The notes: generated by a model from the sequence alone, not told the origin. A DNA stretch of 64,000 nt from Nemopilema nomurai (GCA_003864495.1 ML133370.1:62001-126000); one strand, 5' to 3'. Counted from the stretch's first letter, positions 1-13,758 are shown. A program made the numbers and translations.

Positions 1-3000
1 AATAGATGTTGGACATGAACAAGTGACCTTTGCCGAAAATAACACTGTCCCTTTTGCCACTGGTGATTCCCCACCGAACATTTCTGAAGTTCGATTAGCA
101 AACACATTTGTTATAGACGGCAGTAGTGAAGTCATAATTCCTGCCTTTTTGACGTCATTTCCCTCTGAGCCCGTGATTGGTTTAATTGAAGGGATACCAA
201 AGCTTTCCGATCGTTACCATTTGTTGTGTGCGTCCACTCTCTGCAAGCCCGATGCTGACGGTAGGGTTACTCTTCGTCTGTTAAACCCGTCCGATAGTCC
301 GGTGTTACTTCACAAAGGTACCACTGTGGGAGAATTTACAGCAACGTCCACCACCGATGAAGTTATCACCCTTCAGTCTGATCCCTCTGTTTCAGTTGTT
401 GACTTGTCCGCAGTTCCACCTTCAAACGATGCTCCTAACAAATATCGTGGGTTGCCAAGTCCCAACCTAACCTCCGAAGAAAATCAGCAGCTCGAAACCC
501 TGTTAGCTCAATATGAAGATATTTTTGCTAAATCTAGTCTAGATTTAGGCAATACAACAATCATTCAGCACCAAATTGATACGGGTGATGCCTTGCCTAT
601 TAAACAGCAACCCTATCGTGTCTCCCAGTCTCAAAAAGCGTCAATTGAAAGTCACATCAAGGACATGCTAAATCAAGGTATCATTGAAGTTTCTTCCAGT
701 CCCTGGAGTTCCCCCGTGGTGCTTGTCAAGAAAAAGATGGTGGTACTCGCTTTTGCATAGATTATCGCCGCCTTAACGCAGTTACCCGTAAGGACAGTTA
801 TCCGCTGCCTCGAATAGACGATGCTTTAGATTCTCTCGCTGGATCAAAATATTTTTCCACCTTAGATCTTCAGTCAGGGTATCATCAAGTCACTATGCAT
901 CCAGATTCCAAAGAAAAAACTGCTTTTATTTCACACGCTGGGTTGTATCATTTTAATGTACTCAGTTTCGGATTAACCAATGCGCCTCCACAGTTTCAAA
1001 GGCTGATGTCTCGCGTTCTTCATGGTCTCGAATGGAAGGTGTGCCTCGTATACATCGATGACGTCATCATTTACTCTTCCAGTTTTGAAGAACATTTATC
1101 TCGCTTGCAGCTTGTTTTCGATCGTTTGCGTGCTGCTAATCTCAAGCTGAAACCTTCAAAATGTCATTTTGCTTGTGATGCTGTTAATTATCTTGGTTTT
1201 ATTGTTTCATCAGAGGGTATCGCGCCAGACCCTTCCAAATTAGACGCTGTACGGTCGTTTCCGACACCACGTACCGTTAAAGATGTCCGCAGTTTCCTCG
1301 GCTTATGCAATTATTATCGTCGTTTTGTTAAAGACTTTGCACAGATCGCCTCGCCTCTTAATCGTTTAACGAGAAAAGATGTTCGTTTCTCGTGGGATTC
1401 TGATTGCGACCACGCTTTTTCTGAACTGAAAAATCGTTTATGTTCGCCGCCGATTCTCGCTTATCCCAATTTTGAGTTGCCATTCCATCTCTATACTGAT
1501 GCCAGTCAGTACAGTCTTGGTTATGTTCTGGGTCAAGTCGTTGATGGCAGAGAAGTTGTTCTTGCCTATGGCGGTCGCGAGCTTAGCGATACGGAGACGC
1601 GGTATAGCACCACTGAACGAGAAGCTTTAGCCGTTGTAGATGGTATTAAACGCTATCAGCCTTACCTCACTGGTCAATCATTTCTCGTCCATACTGATCA
1701 TGGCAGTTTGTCATGGTTGATGAAAGTTAAAGATCCTACAGGTCGACTCGCTCGTTGGGCATTGCAGCTCCAGCAGTATGATTTCCAAATCATTCATCGC
1801 TCTGGTTCTTCTAACGGTAATGCAGATGCTCTTTCCCGCCGCTCTTATTCCAAGCCTGCCCCCTCGTTATCATCTGTTAATATGGTTGCTGTTGCCGAAA
1901 TAGCCACGTCTGTTGCAGCTCTCGATCATCCTTGCCCACCACCTGAAACTTTGTACAAACTTCAACGGGAAGATTCCAATCTCATAGATATTATTCGTTA
2001 TCTCGAGTCCAGCGATTTGCCATCCGATGATAAAGCCGCGCGTTCCTTGCTCTTGTCTATCGATTCGTTCTTCTTAAATGAACACGGTATCCTTTGCCAT
2101 CTCTGGAGTCCCGGTAAACGTCGTGTTCAACAATTATGCGTTCAAGTCGTCATTCCAGCGTCCTTACGCCATGAACTTCTTGTTGCCTGTCATGACCACT
2201 GCACAGCAAGCCACCTCGGTATTACCAAAACATACGACAAGATACGTACCCGCTATTATTGGCCGAACATGTTTAAGGACATAGAACACTGGTGTAATTC
2301 ATGTGTTGACTGTTCTATGAAGAAGATTCCTCGTGGACGTCGTCGAGCTCCATTGTTGCCAATTCCAGTTGAAGGTGCTTTTGATAGAATTGCCATGGAT
2401 ATTCTCGGTCCTTTTCCGGAAACTCACGATGGAAATCGGTATATTATCGTCTTCTCCGACTATTATACGCGATGGCCCGAAGCCTTTGCCTTGCCTTCTA
2501 CCGAAGCTCCACGTGTCGCCCAAATTCTCATTGATGAAATTCTCGCTCGCCACGGTGCTCCACGTGCCTTGCTCTCTGATCGCGGGCCTAACTTTCTAGC
2601 GTCCATCGTTAAGGAAGTGTGCAAGATTATGAACACCCGTCGTCAGCTAACAACGGCCTATCACCCTCAAACCGATGGTCTTGTTGAGCGATTTAATGCC
2701 ACTTTAGCGGAAGGCCTATCTATGTACGTCAGCGCTAACCAGAAGGATTGGGACAAGCATATTCCCATGGTCTTGTTTTTTATCGCGTTTCTCCTAATGC
2801 CACCACCGGAGAGTCTCCGTTCTATCTCCTGTACGGACGAGAGCCACGTTTGCCAATCGACGCTGCGCTGATTTTACCGGATTCTAAATTATCGTCGTCC
2901 GTTGCCAAACTTCGCGCTGAAATTGTCCACAACTTGGAAAACGCGCAATCTATCATTAAGTCCAATACGCAACTTGCACAGCAGAAGATGAAAGCCTACT

Positions 3001-3490
3001 ACGATTTGAAAGCGACTCCTGTTCCCTACGATGTTGGTTCGCGAGTTTGGGTTTATACGCCAAGAGCCGAAAAGGTCTTTCGAAGAAATTACAGCACAAT
3101 TATCATGGTCCGTATCGTATCGTCGCCAAGCTCTCACCAGTGCACTTCAAACTACGTACCCTTGATAATCGCCCGGTGTCTGTTCCCGTACATGCCAATC
3201 GTTTAAGCCTTTTTATGATCCATGCTGATCGCCCTATTGACCCGCCCGCCGAAGACCCTTCCCTCCCAGATCTCATCGATTCCGATTTGCCTCCGGACAG
3301 TTTTCAGCCCACTGATGCGTCGTTGCCGCCACCGAATCGTTCTGACCCGCCTGTTCCCTCTGTCTCGGATGAACCTTCGATTACACGACCTGAGGACACC
3401 CACCCTCCGCAAATCATTCGTGACGCCCCGGATCTGCTCAATCGTCAAGCCCGGAGGCTTGCTCTCAAAGGGGGGAGCTATGTTGTATAG
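1..3490 (+). pseudogene. Degenerate gypsy pol (RT-RNase H-integrase), three frameshifts
   Basis: The open frame enters from the left edge (frame 2) and carries the N-terminal RT region. It breaks at the A-run near 731-736, where one base appears to be missing. Frame 1 then holds the rest of RT, with the YIDD catalytic box near 1051-1062 and a GLTNAP box before it. RNase H follows (TDAS near 1497, TEREAL near 1615), then the integrase HHCC zinc finger (about 2190-2310) and a DDE core (MDIL near 2395, SDRGPNF near 2575, VERFNA near 2685). A second shift lies in the T-run at 2776-2781 and a third near 3070-3095, after which a GPYRIV tail and a proline-rich C-terminus run to a TAG at 3488-3490, seven bases inside the LTR. 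The protease is not in view: the DTG near 579 belongs to the RT N-terminus. The copy is dead, though the individual domains are well preserved. Confidence 0.9.
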
Positions 3491-3867
3491 TGAGGCTCCT
3501 CCGCATAGGGTTGCATAATTACTATGCAATCGACACATGAGTTACTATTGCACCACTATTGCATCGCTTGCACCATGTAGAATTAACTGACTCTGATTGG
3601 ACATTGATTTCATCATCCTTATTTTCATTGGACATTTTGCTATTGCACCATCTATTGTTTTGTATGTATAAAAATGTAGCTTGGCTGTAGACACATATAT
3701 ATATATACACACAGATACAGAGTTTTGAGAGAAGTAGAATTAGACGCCAGACGAGAAGTAAGACGCAAGAAAAGATTTAGCCGTGTTTCAAGGTCGTAAG
3801 TTTCTTTTAATTTACCTTTCGATTAACTCACGCAATTTATGTTAAATCGCCAGTGTAAGATTTAACA
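3481..3867 (+). repeat. 3' LTR of the gypsy element
   Basis: It begins with TGTTGTATAG directly after the polypurine tract and ends GATTTAACA. The TGTT/AACA ends are inverted repeats, as expected of LTRs. A TATAAAAA box at 3667-3674 would be the U3 promoter. The left boundary is well supported. The right boundary (387 bp) is inferred from the inverted ends, because the 5' LTR is outside the window. Confidence 0.75.
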
Positions 3868-4573
3868 GAAGTCCTGGCTACGGGCCTCAGATATATACTT
3901 AGTGCTGCAGGCTATGTACTTCTCAGTGTCAATCAAAGTGCCCCTTTTTTCAAATGGGCGTGGAAAATTTGGCAAAACACTTTGCTGAGATGGCGGCTTT
4001 TCTTCTTTCCCGCTGTACAGAATATACTTCCAATCTACTGCTATGAATTTTCCTATTTTTGATGATAGTCATTGGCTGGTTTTGATTTTGCTTTTTTACT
4101 TCCACTAATTACTTTAACTTTGCCTTTTGAAGTTTATTTTGGAAGACTTCTCAATTGTACAGAATAAGAAAGTTTTGAAGCCTTTGATCTTTTATGTTTC
4201 TTGAAAATGAAAGTATGTAGTCTTTGTAAAGAGCGTTACTTTTGAAGTTGCCAAATAGGTGGAAAAGGGTCAGAGTCGACGTGCATTCCTACCCTTTTCG
4301 TCGTAACTTTATTGGTTTCGAGTTTTTCATAAAAGTGAAACGTCCTTTTTACTCAAAACATTATGAGCGAGAATGGGCAGAAGAAAAGAAGGATATAGAA
4401 AATTTTGTGGTTGCGCAAAGCGTGCAAGAAAACCTGCGGAGGAGAAATGGGAGATGGCCAGTGGAACGGAAATAAGCTGAGGACCAACCCAAAATAAATA
4501 TGCGATTCTTATCGAGATTAGATATCACGGTTCGCGGGGTTTAAGTCGGATCGTACTCCTGAATGAGTTCAAA
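3868..4573. other. ILK upstream region
   Basis: This is AT-rich sequence between the LTR and the ILK start codon. No confident gene is seen. A 77-codon open frame at 4242-4475 starts with TTG and resembles nothing recognised. The core promoter and 5' UTR of ILK should lie here, but no clear TATA box is visible close to the ATG. Confidence 0.5.
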
Positions 4574-7500
4574 ATGGAGGACATTTACTCGGCAGCTAGA
4601 GATGGCAACGTCAGATTCGTTCGACAGTGGCTTGACAATGTAGAAAATGACTTGAATCAAGGGTGAGTTTGCGAGTTTATCATAACAGGCCTAATCGAGC
4701 ATACACATTTTAGGGACGCGCTGTCACAAAGTTGCGTTCCCCAGATCAGTTACTGCTAATCTTTGTTTTCTATGGATGCAAAATGATAAAGTCTGCCACA
4801 TTGATTGTTGTTTTCAAGACAGTGGAGCAATCTTGGTTTGAAACAAGCTTTGCCAAAAAGATGGGACATTATCTACTGTCCTATCATCTCCTTTTCAATG
4901 AGAAAAAGAATAGGAAGCAATGTTTTTGTTTTCGCCAATTGAGGCCAGGTCTTTCTCAGTGGGAAACTTCTTGTTGATAATTTTTCTGATGAGATTATAT
5001 CGATTTGACTGAAAATGAATAAACCGATTTGCATGGATTTTCTTAAATGAAAGAAGGAATATTCTCTGTAGCACTGCTTGATTAGCCTTGATTTGGACCT
5101 AATTTTTTGAAAAATGGTAGCTATTCAGTGGTTTGTTTTCATTTTAGTAATCCACCAGGTGCGAACTGTCTAATTTCACGTCAACATTTCCGGAATAAGA
5201 TTAAATAAAAGGAAATGTTAATTCTTCTGGTTGCAAGTTTTTCCAAACTTGTAACCTATTAAACTGGCCATAAAACACAGTTAAGCATATGACTTTGTGC
5301 TTAATCGAATTTGTATGCAAGCAGTCGCAGTATTGATGGAAAGCTAAGGTATTGATGTCTCTATGGTTAAATCAAAATTGTTCAAGGCATCTGTTTTTCA
5401 AGGGTATCTGTATCTAAGGTAATTTTTGCAAACTGAAAGTGAAGTCTAACAATACTGCTTCTAAGCAGGACTGAAATTTGAATTATTTTAACTGTCTATG
5501 ATTTGGAATAAACATTAATCAAGAAATTAGATAAGAGGTTCTTTTTTAGCATTTTCATAATATTTTAAGGAACTCTATAAACATAGCCAGTGTTAAAAGT
5601 GACATACACAGGCTTTGGTAAATGTTTCTAAAGAATTTATTTCATTACATTTTTAAATTTATTGCATTTACATGAATTTGTGAGTTTCCTTTCAATGACC
5701 AGGGATGACCATGGCTTTACACCTCTTCATTGGGCCTGCCGGGAGGGTCAAATGGTTATATTTGAAATGCTGGTTGCTAGAGGTGGAAGGCTCAATGCAA
5801 AAAACCATGGTGGTGATACCCCTTTACACCTTGCATCAGCTCATGGAAAAAGAGACATTGTGCAAAAGGTATTTAAGAATAATACTACATTTATTATGTT
5901 TCAGCTTAAAAAAGGTTAATTCCAAAATTTAGATTCTAGGCATCAAATAGACTAACCAAGGTTTATCATGAGGTTTGATGGATTTACATTTTGCTTTCTT
6001 TTGCAGTTGTGAGTTGAACTTTTTATGGTTTCTAAATACTTTTCTGATACCATTCACACTTAGGTAAAAGTTTCTTACATGTTCTTCACAAAATGCTGAA
6101 ATTCTTATGAGCTGTCTTGCTTTAGGGTTTAGCTCATTAGAAAACAGCAGTTAGAAAAAATAAGCTTGAAAATGTATTAGGATTCAAGGCCTTTGACCTT
6201 AATCAAATGCTAGTGCAACTTGCACAATTAGCCACTTAATCACAATTTAACATTGGTATGGTGTTATTAAAATTTGATTTTCTATGAAATTGCAGCTGCT
6301 ACAGCACAAAGCAACTGTAAACATCATGAATGAGCATGGAAACACACCGCTTCATTACGCTTGCTTCTGGAATTATGAAGCAATCGCTCTGGTTGGTACC
6401 ATGGCAAATTTTATATCACTAAGTGTCTATTTAGTTAAAGTTAGTTAATTTCTTTTATGACACTTAGATTATCTCATGGATATTTTCCCAAGAACATGGT
6501 AATGTGGGCTTTGTCTTGATTACTTCTCTTGCAAAAATTACATGACATTTTTTGGAATTATTTGGAATGCCTTGCAGTATGCACCCAGATCATATATTAC
6601 ATGGCTTCATCAATGCTGCAAATGGATTTAATTGGTTAATTCATTTTCAAGTTATATATGTGTTGCTCAATGGATCTCTTTCCTTCTTTCCCAATGGAAG
6701 TTAGACACAGAGCTCCCCCATGAAATTTGATAGTCAAAAATTACAGCCAGACTTTTGTCTATTCAAATAGGAATTGGTTGGTCGTGGGGCTTACGTTTCA
6801 CAATGTAATAAATATGATGAAACACCCATGGATAGAAGCAAATCACAACTGGGTAACATCATTAAAGGTAAGGGTCCTTTATTAAAGACTGTTTTTGTGT
6901 ATAAAATGGTAGTTTTTAATTTGAAGATGCAAGGAAAACAACATTCAAGTTCCATCTGATATTTCTAAATTATATGCTGAATAAATTAGCCTCTGAATAG
7001 CTAAGTGACTGTTGTTACCTAAAATCAGGCTCTCGTTGACTTTGAGCTCTGTTTAGATATAGTCAAGGGGAAATTAAAATTATTTCTATGATATGTCAAG
7101 TGCTATTGATAACATATCTTGTTACAGACTTCTAGACTCCAGGGTTTTGTGTTCTGCCACAAGCACTCTTTTTGTTTACTTGATTTTCTGTTTATTTCAC
7201 CTAATATGCACACAGGTTAAGAACTTTGCACCACCATGATAAAAATTCCCATTTTTGCAGCATAAACCCTTATTATTTGTTTTGTACCAGATGTCTTCCA
7301 ACCGTTAATCTAACTTGAATTCAAAGACTGTTTTTAAACAAAGATAACAAATTGATATCCATGCTAGTGTGTAGGGCTTTAACACTAAGCATTTTTGTTT
7401 TGATCTCTCATCCACGATGTTCTTGAGAATCCTCTTAAATCCATTACCAAGCATTTTTTCATGTATAGAAAAATAAGTGATAGTCTAATTTGTTTTATCT

Positions 7501-10500
7501 GTCTTATTGGTAGTGGTTAATGCTACGTGGTTATGACTAGCTATATACTTGATTTCGTCCAAGACCACGACATTGTCAGGGTTAGGAACTCTCCACTAAT
7601 TGACAGCCGAGTGAACGGGGGGTCGTCAAAGAGCCAGGAAAACCCCCACGTTATTGCCATGTCAAGTGTGTTAATCAATTGGCTACTCTAGCTCCTCCCA
7701 TAATGTGGTGTGTTTAATTTGTCAAGCTCAGTTTTTCTCTTGTCACCTGACTTTCCGTTTTGACAACCTGTTATTCATTTTCTAGGCGTTAATGTGAATT
7801 TACTATTAATGAATGCGCTAATAAAGCGTACATAAAAATTTCCATTCGTTGTAAGAACAATTTGATTACAATGTGAGTAATTAACCTGCAATTTCAATTT
7901 GGGGTCTTTTTTTCTAGAAAAAGCGAAGACGGTGGGACAGGACCTTGCAAGAATCCCATTCCAAGGTTGGTTGTTTCTTGCGCGCCTCCTTTCTTATATA
8001 CTTGCTTCTTCGGTCACATCTATCCACTTCTCCTTTGGTCCACGTTACTCTCTAGTACCCAATCTTCCTAGCCAATGCGCACTTCTTGCTCTGCCCTTTG
8101 GTGGTTTCCTGGATGGCTTCCGAAATGACGACAATTTCTTCTCTTTGCATGCCGTTCTTCTCCATTGACATGATAGAGGCTTCTTATTTTGCATCATAGA
8201 GTAGAATTACAATCATAGCAAAATATAAGCGTCACCTACCACGAGCTAGTGTATACTTTTAACAGCTTTATTTTTGCTAATCGAAGCACTGGCTTTTTCA
8301 TGCAGCCTTTTTCTAAGGTGTCGTAAGCTTTCTGTAAACATGTTTGTAAACCAAAGCAAAGCAAGGATATTTACTCTATTCTATGTTCTTCATTCTGTAT
8401 GTTTTGTCCATTCCGCGCTTTCAATTATTTTATTTCTATACAGTGCATGGTTCAGTGCGTAATTTTTTGGGTTTAATGATGGCCTCATGGACCATTCATC
8501 TCTTTAGTTCTTTGAAGAGTTTTCTACCGTCCGAATGCAGCTAAAATCTCTGCCAATTGGGACACCGTGAGATTTTTGTGACTTTCAGACCCCCGTTCAA
8601 TTTCTGTGTCTCCTTTCAGCCCCCTGCCCCCTCAAACAATATTGTATCGTTAGGTGAAAGCCATAGGTATAAGATAATTCATCATCGTGTTATTTGGATT
8701 ATTCACTTTTGCGCTACACAAAATTGTTACGGGGCGAGAGGTGTTCAAAGATTTTTGGCAGGGGTTGTAGGTTTTCAAAAATTTTATGATCATTTATTGG
8801 ATCTTGAAATTTCCGTGTCTCTAGTTTCAGCTGTAAAATCAGCAAAACAGAAGTAACTCTGTTGTTTTCTATGATGTGGTCTGATTTTTTCCCCCATTTT
8901 TAGAACAAGAAGAAGGGAACTTCAAAGCAAGTAAGTTGAAAATTGTTTTCATGAACTAACTTCCCTCGCTACAGATAGACTAGAGATAGACTGCGCCGAT
9001 ATAGGAACTTGCTGTTTTTGGAAAGAAGTCAATGCTTTGAATAATTTTCCTGATTGTTTGAACATTTTTAGCTTCTCATACCCTGCTATTCTTGTATGTT
9101 GTATTTTCCATTGACTTTAACCGGCGATTATAAGAAGCCGCGCGCAAGGTGCACCCATCTCTGCATGTCATCAAGTTTATGATGACAGGTCAAATTGAAT
9201 TCTAGCGATTGAACCTGGGAAAATCATTTGCAGGATGTTCTTGCCGACTCCGTCTTTGTCTTGAAAAAACCATTTTACCTTTTAATGTTTCATTACAGGT
9301 TTAGAGTTTTTGACCCTAAAATCGAAAAATGCAGGCATCGACATGGAAGAAATACACCTGGTCGAAAAGATCAGTGAGACAATTCTAGGAGAGGTAATTT
9401 TTAAGTTGCCTTTAAAGAATTTTTTGCTTAAAAATGGTTTTTTATATTTGATAAACCGTGCTTTTAATTTCCACTGCTATTTCCTTCTCTAGGGGAAAAG
9501 AAGGTTTTTAACTAAATATTGTTTTGTCCTTATTCGCTTAAATTTGATAACTGATGTTTCTTTGTTTGTTTGGAATATTGGTATGATATTTTTTTTAGCA
9601 AAAAATTGCATAAAAGCGTTTTACGGTATTTGTCTTTTTTAGCTTCACAAGGGAGTTTGGAATAATATCCCAATCGTTGCTAAAAAGCTGAAGATCAAAG
9701 GAATACAGAAACGGCTGAATCTTCATTTTTGCGAAGAGTATCCGAAGCTAAGGTAGGGGCTAAAGCCACTCAAAATCAATAAAATTAGCTAAGTTTCCCA
9801 TCCGAATCATCTTTGAGGGTTTCAAAATGAAGAGGAACATTCTTCGATAGTCGAAGAGACGGTAAACTTGAATTTTTCGAGCGAAGAAAAAATACCTATA
9901 CTAATAGCAGGGCTGTGTAATGAAAAGCAGTGCTATGTATATTTGTTGAAATTGCTCAAAATCTTGTCGTTCAGTGTTGATGTCTTTAGGATCGTGACAC
10001 CAGCCATCAAGTTCTGAATGATTCTTGTCATGTCATTTCAGGATATTTTCGCACCCTAATGTTTTGCCAGTTGTCGGTGCTGTTACCAAGTCACCCAACC
10101 TCATGACCATCTCACAATACATGCCCTATGGCTCACTGTTCGACATCTTGCACGAGGGAACTGGTATGTATCATTTAATACCGAGGAAGAATACGCGGCT
10201 TAAGAAAGCCCGCATTTTGTTAGAGTCTAGTTTGTTAGCTGAAGCTTCAACGTGCTAATTGGGGAGAATATGTGGAAGTGGATAGGGAATACTAATTTTC
10301 ACGAATATTGACATTCAGTTGCGAAGGCTAGGTCGTCTACACAATTCATAAACTTTATTAGGCCAATCAAATATTCAGTGGAAGTCGCCTTCATTGTAAT
10401 GAAAGCGAAACATTTTTACCAAGGCAAAACCATTTCGTATCTCGCAGGGAACATAATTTTTAACTAACAGTTTGATGCCAGAAATGTTAAATAGACCCTG

Positions 10501-12287
10501 ATGCCTATGAAACGTGCTGATGCCCTTTTTGCTTAGTAAAATTCCTCTTGCTGAATGTCGCTTTTTCTTAAGGCATTGTCGTGGACCACTTGCAATCCGT
10601 CAAATTTGCAATCGACATCGCCAAGGGCATGGTTTACCTGCACAGCATGGACCCGCTTATTCCCCGGCTGTACCTGACAAGCTACCACGTCATGGTAGGT
10701 GCAATCCGTTTGTTTTCACGAGGGAGTGCATGTTTGCACTAGGCGTCAGATGCAACGAATCGACCCATGCAAACACCTGTAGTCTGACTTTGATTTTCTG
10801 TAACGAATTCAGACCTTAGATCTCGGCTAAGCATGTCTCAATATAGAAACAGCTTTTCATTGGAAATTTGGACCTTTATCAGTTCAGGAGTAAACGCCAG
10901 CAAAGTGTAAAGCTTATTTATATGCTGACAGGATAACATATGATGTAGTGCCCTTCCTGTAGTAGTGCCCTTTTTAATGGAAACTGGGAAAGAAACGTTG
11001 GTTGATGACGTAAATATCTTACTTGCGTAGATGGACGACGACTTGACAGCAAGAATAAGCATGGCTGATGCGCGGTTTTCTTTTCAAGACAACACAAAAA
11101 TACAGAAGCCGAACTGGATGTCACCTGAAAGTAAGTCATCAATTTTGTGAAAACGTGATTCACCTTTTCGCAAACTATTTGGTAGAACTCGCGATTAATC
11201 AAAATGCCTGACTTTTGACATTTCACCTTTGACTCATGTAATTGTGACCTTAGACCCTTGTTCCTCTGAAAGCTTTTTTACCGCTGTAATGAGCAGCCTA
11301 CTCCTTTCTTTGCCTATTTGGCCATTGTAAGGATTGTTAACCTTTGTTACACCTTTGTTTGTCCTTTTGACACCTTTGACTTTTCGTAATGCTTGTTTTT
11401 TCACATAGAAAGTATTTCATCCTCAACCAATGTTCATTGAGGCAGAATAGCATCATGTTTCGTTTTTACTCGGAAAATTAAAAAGGCTCTTGTCTGTTAT
11501 AGTATCATCATTGATCATCTCAATCGATGTAATTCTTTGCCATTTAATGCAAGGGAGTGGAGCCCAATAGAATTCAATTTACTTAAGATAATTCATTTTT
11601 TTTTCAGTGTTGAACAACGCACCAGAAACTTGTGATCAAAGGGCAGCAGACATGTGGAGTTTTGCAATCATATTATGGGAACTTGCAACTCGAGAGGTGC
11701 CATTTGCGGAGTTATGTCCAATGGAGATGGGAATGAAGGTTTTCACATTTTCTATTTGAGACAAATATTCATATCTCACGCTCCCTCCTGCTTTCGATGG
11801 CAGGTCCACGCCTAGCAATGCTCTGATTTTAATCTTATCCTTACTATCCCATACTTTACTTCATGCTTTGATTTTCTCAACACTGGTGTCTCAGTGGTGG
11901 GGCTTTCCCGCCCAAATCAGCACTTAGCGTCCTGTTGCATCTCAGTTTGCAATTCGGCCATTTGAGTTTCTTTGGTTTATTTACCTTCTTGGAATAAGAC
12001 TGTGAACCTGACAGTTTGGCGAATATCGGACGTGGGCTTCTCGGCAAAGTATTTTCTAATTATAGTTGACATTTTCCACATTTATAGGCTCGCCCATATT
12101 GCTGTCGTTTGTGTCCTTGATAGATGCATGTTCCTTTCAGATCGCGTTGGAGGGACTTAGGCCGTCCATCATACCAGGAATGTCGAGCCATCTGACGAAA
12201 CTGATAAACATCGCCTGGAATCCAGACCCCGCAAAGCGACCTCGTTTTGATCAGCTGCTGCCGATCCTGCAAAAGATGCAAACCTGA
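4574..12287 (+). CDS. ILK: Integrin-linked kinase (pseudokinase), complete, 13 coding exons, 449 aa
   Basis: Scaffold of the ILK-PINCH-parvin complex, which links integrin beta tails to actin at adhesions. Exons: 4574-4662, 5703-5868, 6296-6391, 6771-6867, 7918-7965, 8904-8930, 9299-9393, 9643-9752, 10042-10163, 10573-10694, 11031-11130, 11608-11738, 12141-12287. They sum to 1350 nt with every junction in phase; human ILK is 452 aa. Residues 1-29 read [20 protein letters not shown] and onward, matching the human start. Ankyrin repeats (PINCH site) span about 1-165; the kinase-like domain spans about 190-449. The VAIK-type lysine is present (IVAK, K220). The HRD loop is missing ([14 protein letters not shown]), DFG is replaced by DAR (337-339), and APE reads SPE (355-357), so the pseudokinase state is conserved. 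The start has a good context (AAAATGG). Exon 6 is a 27-nt microexon. Identification is near certain; boundaries of exons 5-6 are the least sure. Confidence 0.96.
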
Positions 12288-12517
12288 AAAGGCGTTTTGG
12301 CAGCCTCGTTTGGTTTCCAACACAGCAAAAGGTTTAATATTCTTATCGTGCTGCGTATCTCATCGCTCTTTTATCATATACATTACCTGTATAAAGAATT
12401 AAATTTAACTCAAAATATTTTGACATCTATCAACTCTATAGTTTATTTAATTGATATGCATGTGTAGAATTGGTATTTGTAATAATTTTATATTACGTAG
12501 ATAGTTTAGTGAATTCC

Positions 12518-12523
12518 AAATAA
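12518..12523 (+). promoter_or_regulatory. Candidate ILK polyadenylation signal
   Basis: AATAAA lies 231 nt after the ILK stop codon, in AT-rich 3' UTR-like sequence. It is the first canonical hexamer seen downstream. Confidence 0.5.
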
Positions 12524-13758
12524 ACTCTCTCTCACGCTGAAATCATCAAATTTTCCAAGATCAAACATTTTCTATAGCGCCGTTGATCCTTATGCAGGTC
12601 AGTCAATAGAACTGTTTTCGCAGGCTTTGAAATTGAATTATCAATTTTATTAAAAAAAATGGGCACTTGAAAACACAAATATGCTAGACACGTCGTCTGT
12701 TCAATATGTTAAAAACACCAATCTAAATAATTCAAAATCACCAATCAGACGTAAGTACAGATTTGGAGCAGTTAGTCATTGTTATTATTTAAGGTGGAGC
12801 CTTGAAGAAATTAATTATCCTTAAGAACCTATTATTTTGGCGGCCAGGTAATAATCAGCCTTTCTTCCTTTCTTGGAAACCTGACCGTTGAAGCGCTAAC
12901 TTCAGAGAGACCAGCAATGAATTTTAATACTTTTCCCAAGAACTATACGTTACACGAAACACTCATGCGCTTTGTCGTATTAACACCACGAGTTACAGAA
13001 TTCTTTCTTTTTGGGAAACGTTGAGGTGGCTAAAAGTTGAAAGATCATGTACAATATGTTAAAAACTCTGTCAATTGCATTACCGCCAGTAGAGTATTGG
13101 AAGAAAGGATCATTAGTATATATGCGCTTGTCTTGCCCTTTAAAAGACAACAACTTGGTTTCTACCGATTTGTTAAACTCTTATTGTTACAATGATTTCT
13201 TTAGCCAAGAGTTATCCCGCAGTACATAATGTTTGTTACTTTTGTATATCAAATCATTTCATTAAACATTTGGCTCTTTAAATTTGTTTTTGCCAATATG
13301 TGGACAAATTTGCAACAATGCTAAGAACTTTTTACTAATTGTTTGCTATTTGTCTGTTTATAAGCTAATATCCGTTTGAAAATTTAAGTTCCTGTTGCCT
13401 ACGTCGCTTTGTTTTGATAAGCAATTTTCATTGTATCAGGTTTTAATTTTCACACTTACCTTCCAATATTTTGCTACAAAAGTAGATATTCCTAAGCAAT
13501 GTTGTTGTTTTCATTATTGTGTTATACTTGATTTCTTAAACATAAAGCAAGGGTTCATTTTACTGGGGTCTGGGGATATAAATTCATAGACTCGCCCCCT
13601 TTTTAGGGATTTCACTTAACGCAACCACTGGATTATTATGGTCAGGCTTTTTGTGCGTAAAGCTTAGATCAGACTTGTTTTTTGCAAGCGAATAAGAACA
13701 AGTAGGACGCAAAACTGTCCCTATGCAGAATTGCAGTAGCTTTAAGTGACCTACCCCA

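Larger units (their letters stand above)
1..3867 (+). mobile_element. Ty3/gypsy LTR retrotransposon, 5'-truncated by the window
   Basis: The stretch holds a pol region (linker, reverse transcriptase, RNase H, integrase, GPY/F-like tail), a purine-rich tract at 3467-3477 (three A, six G, then AG), and an LTR starting TGTT at 3481 and ending AACA at 3867. The domain order RT-RNase H-integrase is that of Ty3/gypsy (Metaviridae). No chromodomain is visible after the integrase. The gag gene, protease, primer-binding site and 5' LTR would lie left of base 1, so the target-site duplication cannot be checked; GAAGT after 3867 would be the right-hand candidate. Three frameshifts make this copy non-autonomous. 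Confidence 0.9.

Noticed and set aside
579..590. DTG motif that could be read as the retroviral protease active site
   Set aside because: Its context (HQIDTGDALPIKQQPYR) is the conserved start of the gypsy reverse transcriptase; the protease lies outside the window.
4242..4475. 77-codon frame upstream of ILK
   Set aside because: It starts with TTG, has no recognisable domain and overlaps the expected ILK promoter and 5' UTR.
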